In this document: in pieces, positions 1 through 12,364 of the stretch
Layout: each line of letters begins with the position of its first letter
Numbering within the stretch: the stretch's first letter is position 1
Source: Mesostigma viride
Taxonomy: Eukaryota; Streptophyta; Mesostigmatophyceae; Mesostigmatales; Mesostigmataceae
Length of the DNA stretch: 64,000 bases
Assembly: GCA_009746045.1 (NCBI GenBank)
Contig: RPFO01000213.1
Location: forward strand, 8,296,052-8,360,051
Direction: 5' to 3'
The notes under the pieces: generated by a model
What the model was told of the DNA's origin: nothing
Databases searched by the model: none
Seen by the model: the letters and a program-made list of their open reading frames with translations, nothing else
Translations under genes and position numbers: made by a program

Positions 1-60
1 GGATGAACTAGCCCTGTCGTGCAGGAATTCATGAGCACTATTCACAACATGGATGCCTGA

Positions 61-3000
61 CCCCCAGCCTATTCCCTGTTCCTCGTCTATTCCCTGTTCC
101 TACCCCTCCGTCTATTCCCTGTTCCTCGTCTATTCCCTGTTCCTACCCCTCCGTCTATTCCCTGTTCCTCGTCTATTCCCTGTTCCTACCCCTCCGTCTA
201 TTCCCTGTTCCTACCCCTCCGTCTATTCCCTGTTCCTCGTCTATTCCCTGTTCCTACCCCTCCGTCTATTCCCTGTTCCTACCCCTCCATCTATTCCCTG
301 TTCCTACCCCTCCGTCTATTCCCTGTTCCTACCCCTCCATCTATTCCCTGTTCCTACCCCTCCGTCTATTCCCTGTTCCTACCCCTCCGTCTATTCCCTG
401 TTCCTCGTCTATTCCCTGTTCCTACCCCTCCGTCTATTCCCTGTTCCTCGTCTATTCCCTGTTCCTACCCCTCCGTCTATTCCCTGTTCCTACCCCTCCG
501 TCTATTCCCTGTTCCTCGTCTATTCCCTGTTCCTACCCCTCCGTCTATTCCCTGTTCCTCGTCTATTCCCTGTTCCTACCCCTCCGTCTATTCCCTGTTC
601 CTACCCCTCCGTCTATTCCCTGTTCCTCGTCTATTCCCTGTTCCTACCCCTCCGTCTATTCCCTGTTCCTCGTCTATTCCCTGTTCCTACCCCTCCGTCT
701 ATTCCCTGTTCCTCGTCTATTCCCTGTTCCTACCCCTCCTTCTATTCCCTGTTCCTACCCCTCCGTCTATTCCCTGTTCCTCGTCTATTCCCTGTTCCTA
801 CCCCTCCGTCTATTCCCTGTTCCTTGTCTATTCCCTGTTCCTACCCCTCCTTCTATACCCTGTTCCTACCCCTCCGTCTATTCCCCGTTCCTCCGTCTAT
901 TCCCTGTTCCTACCCCTCCTTCTATTCCCTGTTCCTCGTCTATTCCCTGTTCCTACCCCTCCGTCTATTCCCTGTTCCTCGTCTATTCCCTGTTCCTACC
1001 CCTCCGTCTATTCCCTGTTCCTCGTCTATTCCCTGTTCCTACCCCTCCTTCTATTCCCTGTTCCTACCCCTCCGTCTATTCCCCGTTCCTCCGTCTATTC
1101 CCTGTTCCTACCCCTCCTTCTATTCCCTGTTCCTTGTCTATTCCCTGTTCCTACCCCTCCGTCTATTCCCTGTTCCTACCCCTCCGCCTATTCCCTGTTC
1201 CTCGTCTATTCCCTGTTCCTACCCCTCCGTCTATTCCCTGTTCCTTGTCTATTCCCTGTTCCTACCCCTCCGTCTATTCCCTGTTCCTACCCCTCCGCCT
1301 ATTCCCTGTTCCTCGTCTATTCCCTGTTCCTACCCCTCCGTCTATTCCCTGTTCCTTGTCTATTCCCTGTTCCTACCCCTCCGTCTATTCCCTGTTCCTT
1401 GTCTATTCCCTGTTCCTACCCCTCCTTCTATACCCTGTTCCTACCCCTCCTTCTATTCCCTGTTCCTACCCCTCCTTCTATTCCCTGTTCCTACCCCTCC
1501 GTCTATTCCCTGTTCCTACCCCTCCGTCTATTCCCTGTTCCTACCCCTCCGTCTATTCCCCGTTCCTCCGTCTATTCCCTGTTCCTACCCCTCCTTCTAT
1601 TCCCTGTTCCTCGTCTATTCCCTGTTCCTACCCCTCCGTCTATTCCCTGTTCCTCGTCTATTCCCTGTTCCTACCCCTCCTTCTATTCCCTGTTCCTACC
1701 CCTCCGTCTATTCCCTGTTCCTACCCCTCCGTCTATTCCCTGTTCCTACCCCTCCGTCTATTCCCTGTTCCTCGTCTATTCCCTGTTCCTACCCCTCCTT
1801 CTATTCCCTGTTCCTACCCCTCCGCCTATTCCCTGTTCCTCGTCTATTCCCTGTTCCTACCCCTCCGTCTATTCCCTGTTCCTCGTCTATTCCCTGTTCC
1901 TACCCCTCCGTCTATTCCCTGTTCCTCGTCTATTCCCTGTTCCTACCCCTCCGTCTATTCCCTGTTCCTACCCCTCCGTCTATTCCCTGTTCCTACCCCT
2001 CCATCTATTCCCTGTTCCTCGTCTATTCCCTGTTCCTACCCCTCCATCTATTCCCTGTTCCTCGTCTATTCCCTGTTCCTACCCCTCCGTCTATTCCCTG
2101 TTCCTCGTCTATTCCCTGTTCCTACCCCTCCGTCTATTCCCTGTTCCTACCCCTCCGTCTATTCCCTGTTCCTACCCCTCCGTCTATTCCCTGTTCCTCG
2201 TCTATTCCCTGTTCCTACCCCTCCGTCTATTCCCTGTTCCTACCCCTCCGTCTATTCCCTGTTCCTCTTCTATTCCCTGTTCCTACCCCTCCGTCTATTC
2301 CCTGTTCCTACCCCTCCGTCTATTCCCTGTTCCTACCCCTCCGTCTATTCCCTGTTCCTCGTCTATTCCCTGTTCCTACCCCTCCGTCTATTCCCTGTTC
2401 CTACCCCTCCGTCTATTCCCTGTTCCTCGTCTATTCCCTGTTCCTACCCCTCCGTCTATTCCCTGTTCCTCGTCTATTCCCTGTTCCTACCCCTCCGTCT
2501 ATTCCCTGTTCCTCCGTCTATTCCCTGTTCCTACCCCTCCGTCTATTCCCTGTTCCTACCCCTCCGTCTATTCCCTGTTCCTACCCCTCCGTCTATTCCC
2601 TGTTCCTACCCCTCCGTCTATTCCCTGTTCCTCGTCTATTCCCTGTTCCTACCCCTCCTTCTATTCCCTGTTCCTACCCCTCCGCCTATTCCCTGTTCCT
2701 TGTCTATTCCCTGTTCCTACCCCTCCTTCTATACCCTGTTCCTACCCCTCCTTCTATTCCCTGTTCCTACCCCTCCTTCTATTCCCTGTTCCTACCCCTC
2801 CGTCTATTCCCTGTTCCTACCCCTCCGTCTATTCCCTGTTCCTACCCCTCCGTCTATTCCCCGTTCCTCCGTCTATTCCCTGTTCCTACCCCTCCTTCTA
2901 TTCCCTGTTCCTCGTCTATTCCCTGTTCCTACCCCTCCGTCTATTCCCTGTTCCTCGTCTATTCCCTGTTCCTACCCCTCCTTCTATTCCCTGTTCCTAC

Positions 3001-6000
3001 CCCTCCGTCTATTCCCTGTTCCTACCCCTCCGTCTATTCCCTGTTCCTACCCCTCCGTCTATTCCCTGTTCCTCGTCTATTCCCTGTTCCTACCCCTCCT
3101 TCTATTCCCTGTTCCTACCCCTCCGCCTATTCCCTGTTCCTCGTCTATTCCCTGTTCCTACCCCTCCGTCTATTCCCTGTTCCTCGTCTATTCCCTGTTC
3201 CTACCCCTCCGTCTATTCCCTGTTCCTCGTCTATTCCCTGTTCCTACCCCTCCGTCTATTCCCTGTTCCTACCCCTCCGTCTATTCCCTGTTCCTACCCT
3301 CCATCTATTCCCTGTTCCTCGTCTATTCCCTGTTCCTACCCCTACGTCTATTCCCTGTTCCTCGTCTATTCCCTGTTCCTACCCCTCCGTCTATTCCCTG
3401 TTCCTCGTCTATTCCCTGTTCCTACCCCTCCGTCTATTCCCTGTTCCTACCCCTCCGTCTATTCCCTGTTCCTCGTCTATTCCCTGTTCCTACCCCTCCG
3501 TCTATTCCCTGTTCCTACCCCTCCGTCTATTCCCTGTTCCTCTTCTATTCCCTGTTCCTACCCCTCCGTCTATTCCCTGTTCCTACCCCTCCGTCTATTC
3601 CCTGTTCCTACCCCTCCGTCTATTCCCTGCTCCTCGTCTATTCCCTGTTCCTACCCCTCCGTCTATTCCCTGTTCCTACCCCTCCGTCTATTCCCTGTTC
3701 CTCGTCTATTCCCTGTTCCTACCCTCCGTCTATTCCCTGTTCCTCGTCTATTCCCTGTTCCTACCCCTCCGTCTATTCCCTGTTCCTCCGTCTATTCCCT
3801 GTTCCTACCCCTCCGTCTATTCCCTGTTCCTCGTCTATTCCCTGTTCCTACCCCTCCGTCTATTCCCTGTTCCTCGTCTATTCCCTGTTCCTACCCCTAC
3901 GTCTATTCCCTGTTCCTACCCCTCCGTCTATTCCCTGTTCCTACCCCTCCGTCTATTCCCTGTTCCTCGTCTATTCCCTGTTCCTACCCCTCCGTCTATT
4001 CCCTGTTCCTCGTCTATTCCCTGTTCCTACCCCTCCGTCTATTCCCTGTTCCTACCCCCCCTATTCCCTGTTCCTCCGTCTATTCCCTGTTCCTCGACTA
4101 TTCCCTGTTCCTACCCCTCCGTCTATTCCCTGTTCCTACCCCTCCGTCTATTCCCTGTTCCTACCCCTCCGTCTATTCCCTGTTCCTCGTCTATTCCCTG
4201 TTCCTACCCCTCCGTCTATTCCCTGTTCCTCGTCTATTCCCTGTTCCTACCCCTCCGTCTATTCCCTGTTCCTTGTCTATTCCCTGTTCCTACCCCTCCG
4301 TCTATTCCCTGTTCCTACCCCTCCGTCTATTCCCTGTTCCTACCCCTCCGTCTATTCCCTGTTCCTCGTCTATTCCCTGTTCCTAACCCTCCGTCTATTC
4401 CCTGTTCCTCGTCTATTCCCTGTTCCTACCCCTCCGTCTATTCCCTGTTCCTACCCCTCCGCCTATTCCCTGTTCCTCGTCTATTCCCTGTTCCTACCCC
4501 TCCGTCTATTCCCTGTTCCTCGTCTATTCCCTGTTCCTACCCCTCCGTCTATTCCCTGTTCCTCGTCTATTCCCTGTTCCTACCCCTCCGTCTATTCCCT
4601 GTTCCTCGTCTATTCCCTGTTCCTACCCCTCCGTCTATTCCCTGTTCCTACCCCTCCGTCTATTCCCTGTTCCTACCCCTCCGTCTATTCCCTGTTCCTC
4701 GTCTATTCCCTGTTCCTACCCCTCCGTCTATTCCCTGTTCCTCGTCTATTCCCTGTTCCTACCCCTCCGTCTATTCCCTGTTCCTCGTCTATTCCCTGTT
4801 CCTACCCCTCCGTCTATTCCCTGTTCCTACCCTCCGTCTATTCCCTGTTCCTACCCCTCCGTCTATTCCCTGTTCCTCGTCTATTCCCTGTTCCTACCCC
4901 TCCGTCTATTCCCTGTTCCTACCCCTCCGTCTATTCCCTGTTCCTCGTCTATTCCCTGTTCCTACCCCTCCGTCTATTCCCTGTTCCTCGTCTATTCCCT
5001 GTTCCTACCCCTCCGTCTATTCCCTGTTCCTACCCCTCCGCCTATTCCCTGTTCCTCGTCTATTCCCTGTTCCTACCCCTCCGTCTATTCCCTGTTCCTC
5101 GTCTATTCCCTGTTCCTACCCCTCCATCTATTCCCTGTTCCTCGTCTATTCCCTGTTCCTACCCCTCCGTCTATTCCCTGTTCCTCGTCTATTCCCTGTT
5201 CCTACCCTCCGTCTATTCCCTGTTCCTCGTCTATTCCCTGTTCCTACCCTCCGTCTATTCCCTGTTCCTACCCCTCCGCCTATTCCCTGTTCCTCGTCTA
5301 TTCCCTGTTCCTACCCCTCCGTCTATTCCCTGTTCCTTGTCTATTCCCTGTTCCTACCCCTCCGTCTATTCCCTGTTCCTACCCCTCCGCCTATTCCCTG
5401 TTCCTCGTCTATTCCCTGTTCCTACCCCTCCGTCTATTCCCTGTTCCTCGTCTATTCCCTGTTCCTACCCTCCGTCTATTCCCTGTTCCTACCCCTCCGC
5501 CTATTCCCTGTTCCTCCGTCTATTCCCTGTTCCTACCCCTCCTTCTATTCCCTGTTCCTCGTCTATTCCCTGTTCCTACCCCTCCGTCTATTCCCTGTTC
5601 CTCGTCTATTCCCTGTTCCTACCCCTCCGTCTATTCCCTGTTCCTCGTCTATTCCCTGTTCCTACCCCTCCGTCTATTCCCTGTTCCTACCCCTCCGTCT
5701 ATTCCCTGTTCCTCGTCTATTCCCTGTTCCTACCCCTCCGTCTATTCCCTGTTCCTACCCCTCCGTCTATTCCCTGTTCCTACCCCTCCATCTATTCCCT
5801 GTTCCTCGTCTATTCCCTGTTCCTACCCCTCCGTCTATTCCCTGTTCCTCGTCTATTCCCTGTTCCTACCCTCCGTCTATTCCCTGTTCCTCGTCTATTC
5901 CCTCTTCCTACCCCTCCGTCTATTCCCTGTTCCTACCCCTCCGTCTATTCCCTGTTCCTCGTCTATTCCCTGTTCCTACCCTCCGTCTATTCCCTGTTCC

Positions 6001-9000
6001 TACCCCTCCGTCTATTCCCTGTTCCTCTTCTATTCCCTGTTCCTACCCCTCCGTCTATTCCCTGTTCCTACCCCTCCGTCTATTCCCTGTTCCTACCCCT
6101 CCGTCTATTCCCTGTTCCTCGTCTATTCCCTGTTCCTACCCCTCCGTCTATTCCATGTTCCTACCCCTCCGTCTATTCCCTGTTCCTCGTCTATTCCCTG
6201 TTCCTCGTCTATTCCCTGTTCCTACCCCTCCGTCTATTCCCTGTTCCTCGTCTATTCCCTGTTCCTACCCCTCCGTCTATTCCCTGTTCCTCGTCTATTC
6301 CCTGTTCCTACCCCTCCGTCTATTCCCTGTTCCTCGTCTATTCCCTGTTCCTACCCCTCCGTCTATTCCCTGTTCCTACCCCTCCGTCTATTCCCTGTTC
6401 CTACCCCTCCGTCTATTCCTTGTTCCTCGTCTATTCCCTGTTCCTACCCCTCCGTCTATTCCCTGTTCCTCGTCTATTCCCTGTTCCTACCCCTCCGTCT
6501 ATTCCCTGTTCCTACCCCTCCGCCTATTCCATGTTCCTCCGTCTATTCCCTGTTCCTCGACTATTCCCTGTTCCTACCCCTCCGTCTATTCCCTGTTCCT
6601 ACCCCTCCGTCTATTCCCTGTTCCTACCCCTCCGTCTATTCCCTGTTCCTCGTCTATTCCCTGTTCCTACCCCTCCGTCTATTCCATGTTCCTCGTCTAT
6701 TCCCTGTTCCTACCCCTCCGTCTATTCCCTGTTCCTTGTCTATTCCCTGTTCCTACCCTCCGTCTATTCCCTGTTCCTACCCCTCCGTCTATTCCCTGTT
6801 CCTACCCCTCCGTCTATTCCCTGTTCCTCGTCTATTCCCTGTTCCTACCCCTCCGTCTATTCCCTGTTCCTCGTCTATTCCCTGTTCCTACCCCTCCGTC
6901 TATTCCCTGTTCCTACCCCTCCGCCTATTCCCTGTTCCTCGTCTATTCCCTGTTCCTACCCCTCCGTCTATTCCCTGTTCCTCGTCTATTCCCTGTTCCT
7001 ACCCCTCCGTCTATTCCCTGTTCCTCGTCTATTCCCTGTTCCTACCCCTCCGTCTATTCCCTGTTCCTCGTCTATTCCCTGTTCCTACCCCTCCGTCTAT
7101 TCCCTGTTCCTCGTCTATTCCCTGTTCCTACCCCTCCGTCTATTCCCTGTTCCTACCCCTCCGTCTATTCCCTGTTCCTACCCCTCCGTCTATTCCCTGT
7201 TCCTCGTCTATTCCCTGTTCCTACCCCTCCGTCTATTCCCTGTTCCTACCCCTCCGTCTATTCCCTGTTCCTCGTCTATTCCCTGTTCCTACCCTCCGTC
7301 TATTCCCTGTTCCTCGTCTATTCCCTGTTCCTACCCCTCCGTCTATTCCCTGTTCCTACCCTCCGCCTATTCCCTGTTCCTCGTCTATTCCCTGTTCCTA
7401 CCCCTCCGTCTATTCCCTGTTCCTCGTCTATTCCCTGTTCCTACCCCTCCATCTATTCCCTGTTCCTCGTCTATTCCCTGTTCCTACCCCTCCGTCTATT
7501 CCCTGTTCCTCGTCTATTCCCTGTTCCTACCCCTCCGTCTATTCCCTGTTCCTCGTCTATTCCCTGTTCCTACCCCTCCGTCTATTCCCTGTTCCTACCC
7601 CTCCGCCTATTCCCTGTTCCTCGTCTATTCCCTGTTCCTACCCCTCCGTCTATTCCCTGTTCCTTGTCTATTCCCTGTTCCTACCCCTCCGTCTATTCCC
7701 TGTTCCTACCCCTCCGCCTATTCCCTGTTCCTCGTCTATTCCCTGTTCCTACCCCTCCGTCTATTCCCTGTTCCTCGTCTATTCCCTGTTCCTACCCCTC
7801 CGTCTATTCCCTGTTCCTACCCTCCGCCTATTCCCTGTTCCTCCGTCTATTCCCTGTTCCTACCCCTCCTTCTATTCCCTGTTCCTCGTCTATTCCCTGT
7901 TCCTACCCCTCCGTCTATTCCCTGTTCCTCGTCTATTCCCTGTTCCTACCCCTCCGTCTATTCCCTGTTCCTCGTCTATTCCCTGTTCCTACCCCTCCGT
8001 CTATTCCCTGTTCCTACCCTCCGTCTATTCCCTGTTCCTCGTCTATTCCCTGTTCCTACCCCTCCGTCTATTCCCTGTTCCTACCCCTCCGTCTATTCCC
8101 TGTTCCTACCCCTCCATCTATTCCCTGTTCCTCGTCTATTCCCTGTTCCTACCCCTCCGTCTATTCCCTGTTCCTCGTCTATTCCCTGTTCCTACCCCTC
8201 CGTCTATTCCCTGTTCCTCGTCTATTCCCTGTTCCTACCCCTCCGTCTATTCCCTGTTCCTACCCCTCCGTCTATTCCCTGTTCCTCGTCTATTCCCTGT
8301 TCCTACCCCTCCGTCTATTCCCTGTTCCTACCCCTCCGTCTATTCCCTGTTCCTCTTCTATTCCCTGTTCCTACCCTCCGTCTATTCCCTGTTCCTACCC
8401 CTCCGTCTATTCCCTGTTCCTACCCCTCCGTCTATTCCCTGTTCCTCGTCTATTCCCTGTTCCTACCCCTCCGTCTATTCCCTGTTCCTACCCCTCCGTC
8501 TATTCCCTGTTCCTCGTCTATTCCCTGTTCCTCGTCTATTCCCTGTTCCTACCCCTCCGTCTATTCCCTGTTCCTCCGTCTATTCCCTGTTCCTACCCCT
8601 CCGTCTATTCCCTGTTCCTCGTCTATTCCCTGTTCCTACCCCTCCGTCTATTCCCTGTTCCTCGTCTATTCCCTGTTCCTACCCCTCCGTCTATTCCCTG
8701 TTCCTACCCCTCCGTCTATTCCCTGTTCCTCGTCTATTCCCTGTTCCTACCCCTCCGTCTATTCCCTGTTCCTCGTCTATTCCCTGTTCCTACCCCTCCG
8801 TCTATTCCCTGTTCCTACCCCTCCGCCTATTCCCTGTTCCTCCGTCTATTCCCTGTTCCTCGACTATTCCCTGTTCCTACCCCTCCGTCTATTCCCTGTT
8901 CCTACCCCTCCGTCTATTCCCTGTTCCTACCCCTCCGTCTATTCCCTGTTCCTCGTCTATTCCCTGTTCCTACCCCTCCGTCTATTCCCTGTTCCTCGTC

Positions 9001-11940
9001 TATTCCCTGTTCCTACCCCTCCGTCTATTCCCTGTTCCTTGTCTATTCCCTGTTCCTACCCCTCCGTCTATTCCCTGTTCCTACCCCTCCGTCTATTCCC
9101 TGTTCCTACCCCTCCGTCTATTCCCTGTTCCTCGTCTATTCCCTGTTCCTACCCCTCCGTCTATTCCCTGTTCCTCGTCTATTCCCTGTTCCTACCCCTC
9201 CGTCTATTCCCTGTTCCTACCCCTCCGCCTATTCCCTGTTCCTCGTCTATTCCCTGTTCCTACCCCTCCGTCTATTCCCTGTTCCTCGTCTATTCCCTGT
9301 TCCTACCCCTCCGTCTATTCCCTGTTCCTCGTCTATTCCCTGTTCCTACCCCTCCGTCTATTCCCTGTTCCTACCCCTCCGTCTATTCCCTGTTCCTACC
9401 CCTCCATCTATTCCCTGTTCCTCGTCTATTCCCTGTTCCTACCCCTCCGTCTATTCCCTGTTCCTCGTCTATTCCCTGTTCCTACCCCTCCGTCTATTCC
9501 CTGTTCCTACCCCTCCGTCTATTCCCTGTTCCTACCCCTCCGTCTATTCCCTGTTCCTCGTCTATTCCCTGTTCCTACCCCTCCGTCTATTCCCTGTTCC
9601 TCGTCTATTCCCTGTTCCTACCCCTCCGTCTATTCCCTGTTCCTCGTCTATTCCCTGTTCCTACCCCTCCGTCTATTCCCTGTTCCTACCCCTCCGTCTA
9701 TTCCCTGTTCCTACCCCTCCGTCTATTCCCTGTTCCTCGTCTATTCCCTGTTCCTACCCCTCCGTCTATTCCCTGTTCCTACCCCTCCGTCTATTCCCTG
9801 TTCCTCGTCTATTCCCTGTTCCTACCCCTCCGTCTATTCCCTGTTCCTCGTCTATTCCCTGTTCCTACCCCTCCGTCTATTCCCTGTTCCTACCCCTCCG
9901 CCTATTCCCTGTTCCTCGTCTATTCCCTGTTCCTACCCCTCCGTCTATTCCCTGTTCCTCGTCTATTCCCTGTTCCTACCCCTCCATCTATTCCCTGTTC
10001 CTCGTCTATTCCCTGTTCCTACCCCTCCGTCTATTCCCTGTTCCTCGTCTATTCCCTGTTCCTACCCCTCCGTCTATTCCCTGTTCCTCGTCTATTCCCT
10101 GTTCCTACCCCTCCGTCTATTCCCTGTTCCTACCCCTCCGCCTATTCCCTGTTCCTCGTCTATTCCCTGTTCCTACCCCTCCGTCTATTCCCTGTTCCTT
10201 GTCTATTCCCTGTTCCTACCCCTCCGTCTATTCCCTGTTCCTACCCCTCCGCCTATTCCCTGTTCCTCGTCTATTCCCTGTTCCTACCCCTCCGTCTATT
10301 CCCTGTTCCTCGTCTATTCCCTGTTCCTACCCCTCCGTCTATTCCCTGTTCCTACCCCTCCGCCTATTCCCTGTTCCTCCGTCTATTCCCTGTTCCTACC
10401 CCTCCTTCTATTCCCTGTTCCTCGTCTATTCCCTGTTCCTACCCCTCCGTCTATTCCCTGTTCCTCGTCTATTCCCTGTTCCTACCCCTCCGTCTATTCC
10501 CTGTTCCTCGTCTATTCCCTGTTCCTACCCCTCCGTCTATTCCCTGTTCCTACCCCTCCGTCTATTCCCTGTTCCTCGTCTATTCCCTGTTCCTACCCCT
10601 CCGTCTATTCCCTGTTCCTCGTCTATTCCCTGTTCCTACCCCTCCGTCTATTCCCTGTTCCTACCCCTCCTTCTATACCCTGTTCCTACCCCTCCGTCTA
10701 TTCCCTGTTCCTCGTCTATTCCCTGTTCCTACCCCTCCGTCTATTCCCTGTTCCTCGTCTATTCCCTGTTCCTACCCCTCCGTCTATTCCCTGTTCCTAC
10801 CCCTCCGTCTATTCCCTGTTCCTACCCCTCCGTCTATTCCCTGTTCCTACCCCTCCGTCTATTCCCTGTTCCTACCCCTCCGTCTATTCCCTGTTCCTCT
10901 TCTATTCCCTGTTCCTACCCCTCCGTCTATTCCCTGTTCCTCGTCTATTCCCTGTTCCTACCCCTCCGTCTATTCCCTGTTCCTACCCCTCCGTCTATTC
11001 CCTGTTCCTACCCCTCCGTCTATTCCCTGTTCCTCGTCTATTCCCTGTTCCTACCCCTCCGTCTATTCCCTGTTCCTACCCCTCCGCCTATTCCCTGTTC
11101 CTCCGTCTATTCCCTGTTCCTACCCCTCCTTCTATTCCCTGTTCCTCGTCTATTCCCTGTTCCTACCCCTCCGTCTATTCCCTGTTCCTCGTCTATTCCC
11201 TGTTCCTACCCCTCCGTCTATTCCCTGTTCCTCGTCTATTCCCTGTTCCTACCCCTCCGTCTATTCCCTGTTCCTACCCCTCCGTCTATTCCCTGTTCCT
11301 CGTCTATTCCCTGTTCCTACCCCTCCGTCTATTCCCTGTTCCTCGTCTATTCCCTGTTCCTACCCCTCCGTCTATTCCCTGTTCCTACCCCTCCTTCTAT
11401 ACCCTGTTCCTACCCCTCCGTCTATTCCCTGTTCCTCGTCTATTCCCTGTTCCTACCCCTCCGTCTATTCCCTGTTCCTCGTCTATTCCCTGTTCCTACC
11501 CCTCCGTCTATTCCCTGTTCCTACCCCTCCGTCTATTCCCTGTTCCTACCCCTCCGTCTATTCCCTGTTCCTACCCCTCCGTCTATTCCCTGTTCCTACC
11601 CCTCCGTCTATTCCCTGTTCCTCTTCTATTCCCTGTTCCTACCCTCCGTCTATTCCCTGTTCCTCGTCTATTCCCTGTTCCTACCCCTCCGTCTATTCCC
11701 TGTTCCTACCCCTCCGTCTATTCCCTGTTCCTACCCCTCCGTCTATTCCCTGTTCCTCGTCTATTCCCTGTTCCTACCCCTCCGTCTATTCCCTGTTCCT
11801 ACCCCTCCGCCTATTCCCTGTTCCTACCCCTCCGTCTATTCCCTGTTCCTACCCCTCCGTCCATTCCCTGTTCCTACCCCTCCGTCTATTCCCTGTTCCT
11901 CGTCTATTCCCTGTTCCTACCCCCCATTTTTCTCCCTGCT
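61..11940. repeat. 12-kb two-unit minisatellite array
   Basis: The array consists of two related units: an 18-bp unit (TATTCCCTGTTCCTCGTC) and a 25-bp unit with the same first 14 bases followed by ACCCCTCCGTC. They mostly alternate or occur in short runs. Variants include endings CTTC, CATC, CGCC and TTGTC, a 24-bp form lacking one C, and a 19-bp CCTCCGTC form. Rare variants recur at a larger spacing: CGACTA near 4,095, 6,558 and 8,861, and CCTCTTCTA near 2,270, 3,545, 6,026, 8,353, 10,897 and 11,621. This suggests higher-order copies of about 2.3-2.5 kb. Neither unit contains TAA, TAG or TGA on the plus strand, and 25 is not a multiple of 3, so all three forward frames stay open for about 12 kb. 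The long ORFs here are therefore a by-product of composition. The array degenerates at 11,920-11,960 beside the binding-protein gene. Bases 1-60 are unique sequence with nothing recognisable. Confidence 0.97.
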
Positions 11941-11974
11941 TCTACCCCCCGCCCTACCCCTCTCCCAAATCCCC

Positions 11975-12100
11975 ATCAGCCACCTGCTCGTCCACGCCTC
12001 CAACCAAGTAGCACTCCCATCTATCAAACACATTTTACTACCGTGCATGCCTTGTCCCCTGCCACGCCACAACACCGACCTGCTCGTCCACGCATCCCAC
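11975..12100 (-). repeat. Two copies of exon 6 tail plus donor
   Basis: On the minus strand GCGTGGACGAGCAGGT occurs twice, about 100 bp apart. The first copy is followed by CGGTG and the second by GGCTG, so each forms a potential 5' splice site. Confidence 0.7.
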
Positions 12101-12364
12101 GAGCAAGCTTTCCCCCGCGAGCGTGCCGTTTTGCAGCATCGCCATTGCCTCCATCGCCGTGCAGCGCTGCATGGCCAGCCGGACGGGGCGGCGCGCCGAC
12201 GCGGTGTCTGCCATCCGCCACAGCAGCTGCAGCGCGGCTGGTCCCACGGAATAGTCCAACGCCTCCATGATGAGCAGCTCGGGGGCGGGCGTGTCGGACG
12301 AGAGGCGCGCCGAGAGGGGGGTCAGGAACGCGGGGCCTTGCTCGGGGGGGAGCCCATTCATCAT
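12038..12364 (-). CDS. Exon 6 of binding-protein gene, possibly not the last
   Basis: The acceptor is CTTTTCTCAG|ATGATG. It reads in phase 0 to a TAG at 12,038. A good alternative donor, GACGAGCAG|GTCGGTG, lies before the stop, and the same 3' exon tail plus GT recurs at about 11,975-11,995. The reading frame past that point may therefore be intron, with the 12-kb satellite forming part of the next intron. No polyadenylation signal is obvious. Confidence 0.55.
   Translation of the reverse strand: MMNGLPPEQGPAFLTPLSARLSSDTPAPELLIMEALDYSVGPAALQLLWRMADTASARRPVRLAMQRCTAMEAMAMLQNGTLAGESLLVGCVDEQVGVVAWQGTRHAR

Noticed and set aside
61-11940. CRISPR-like array
   Set aside because: Units are contiguous with no unique spacers, and the window is eukaryotic.
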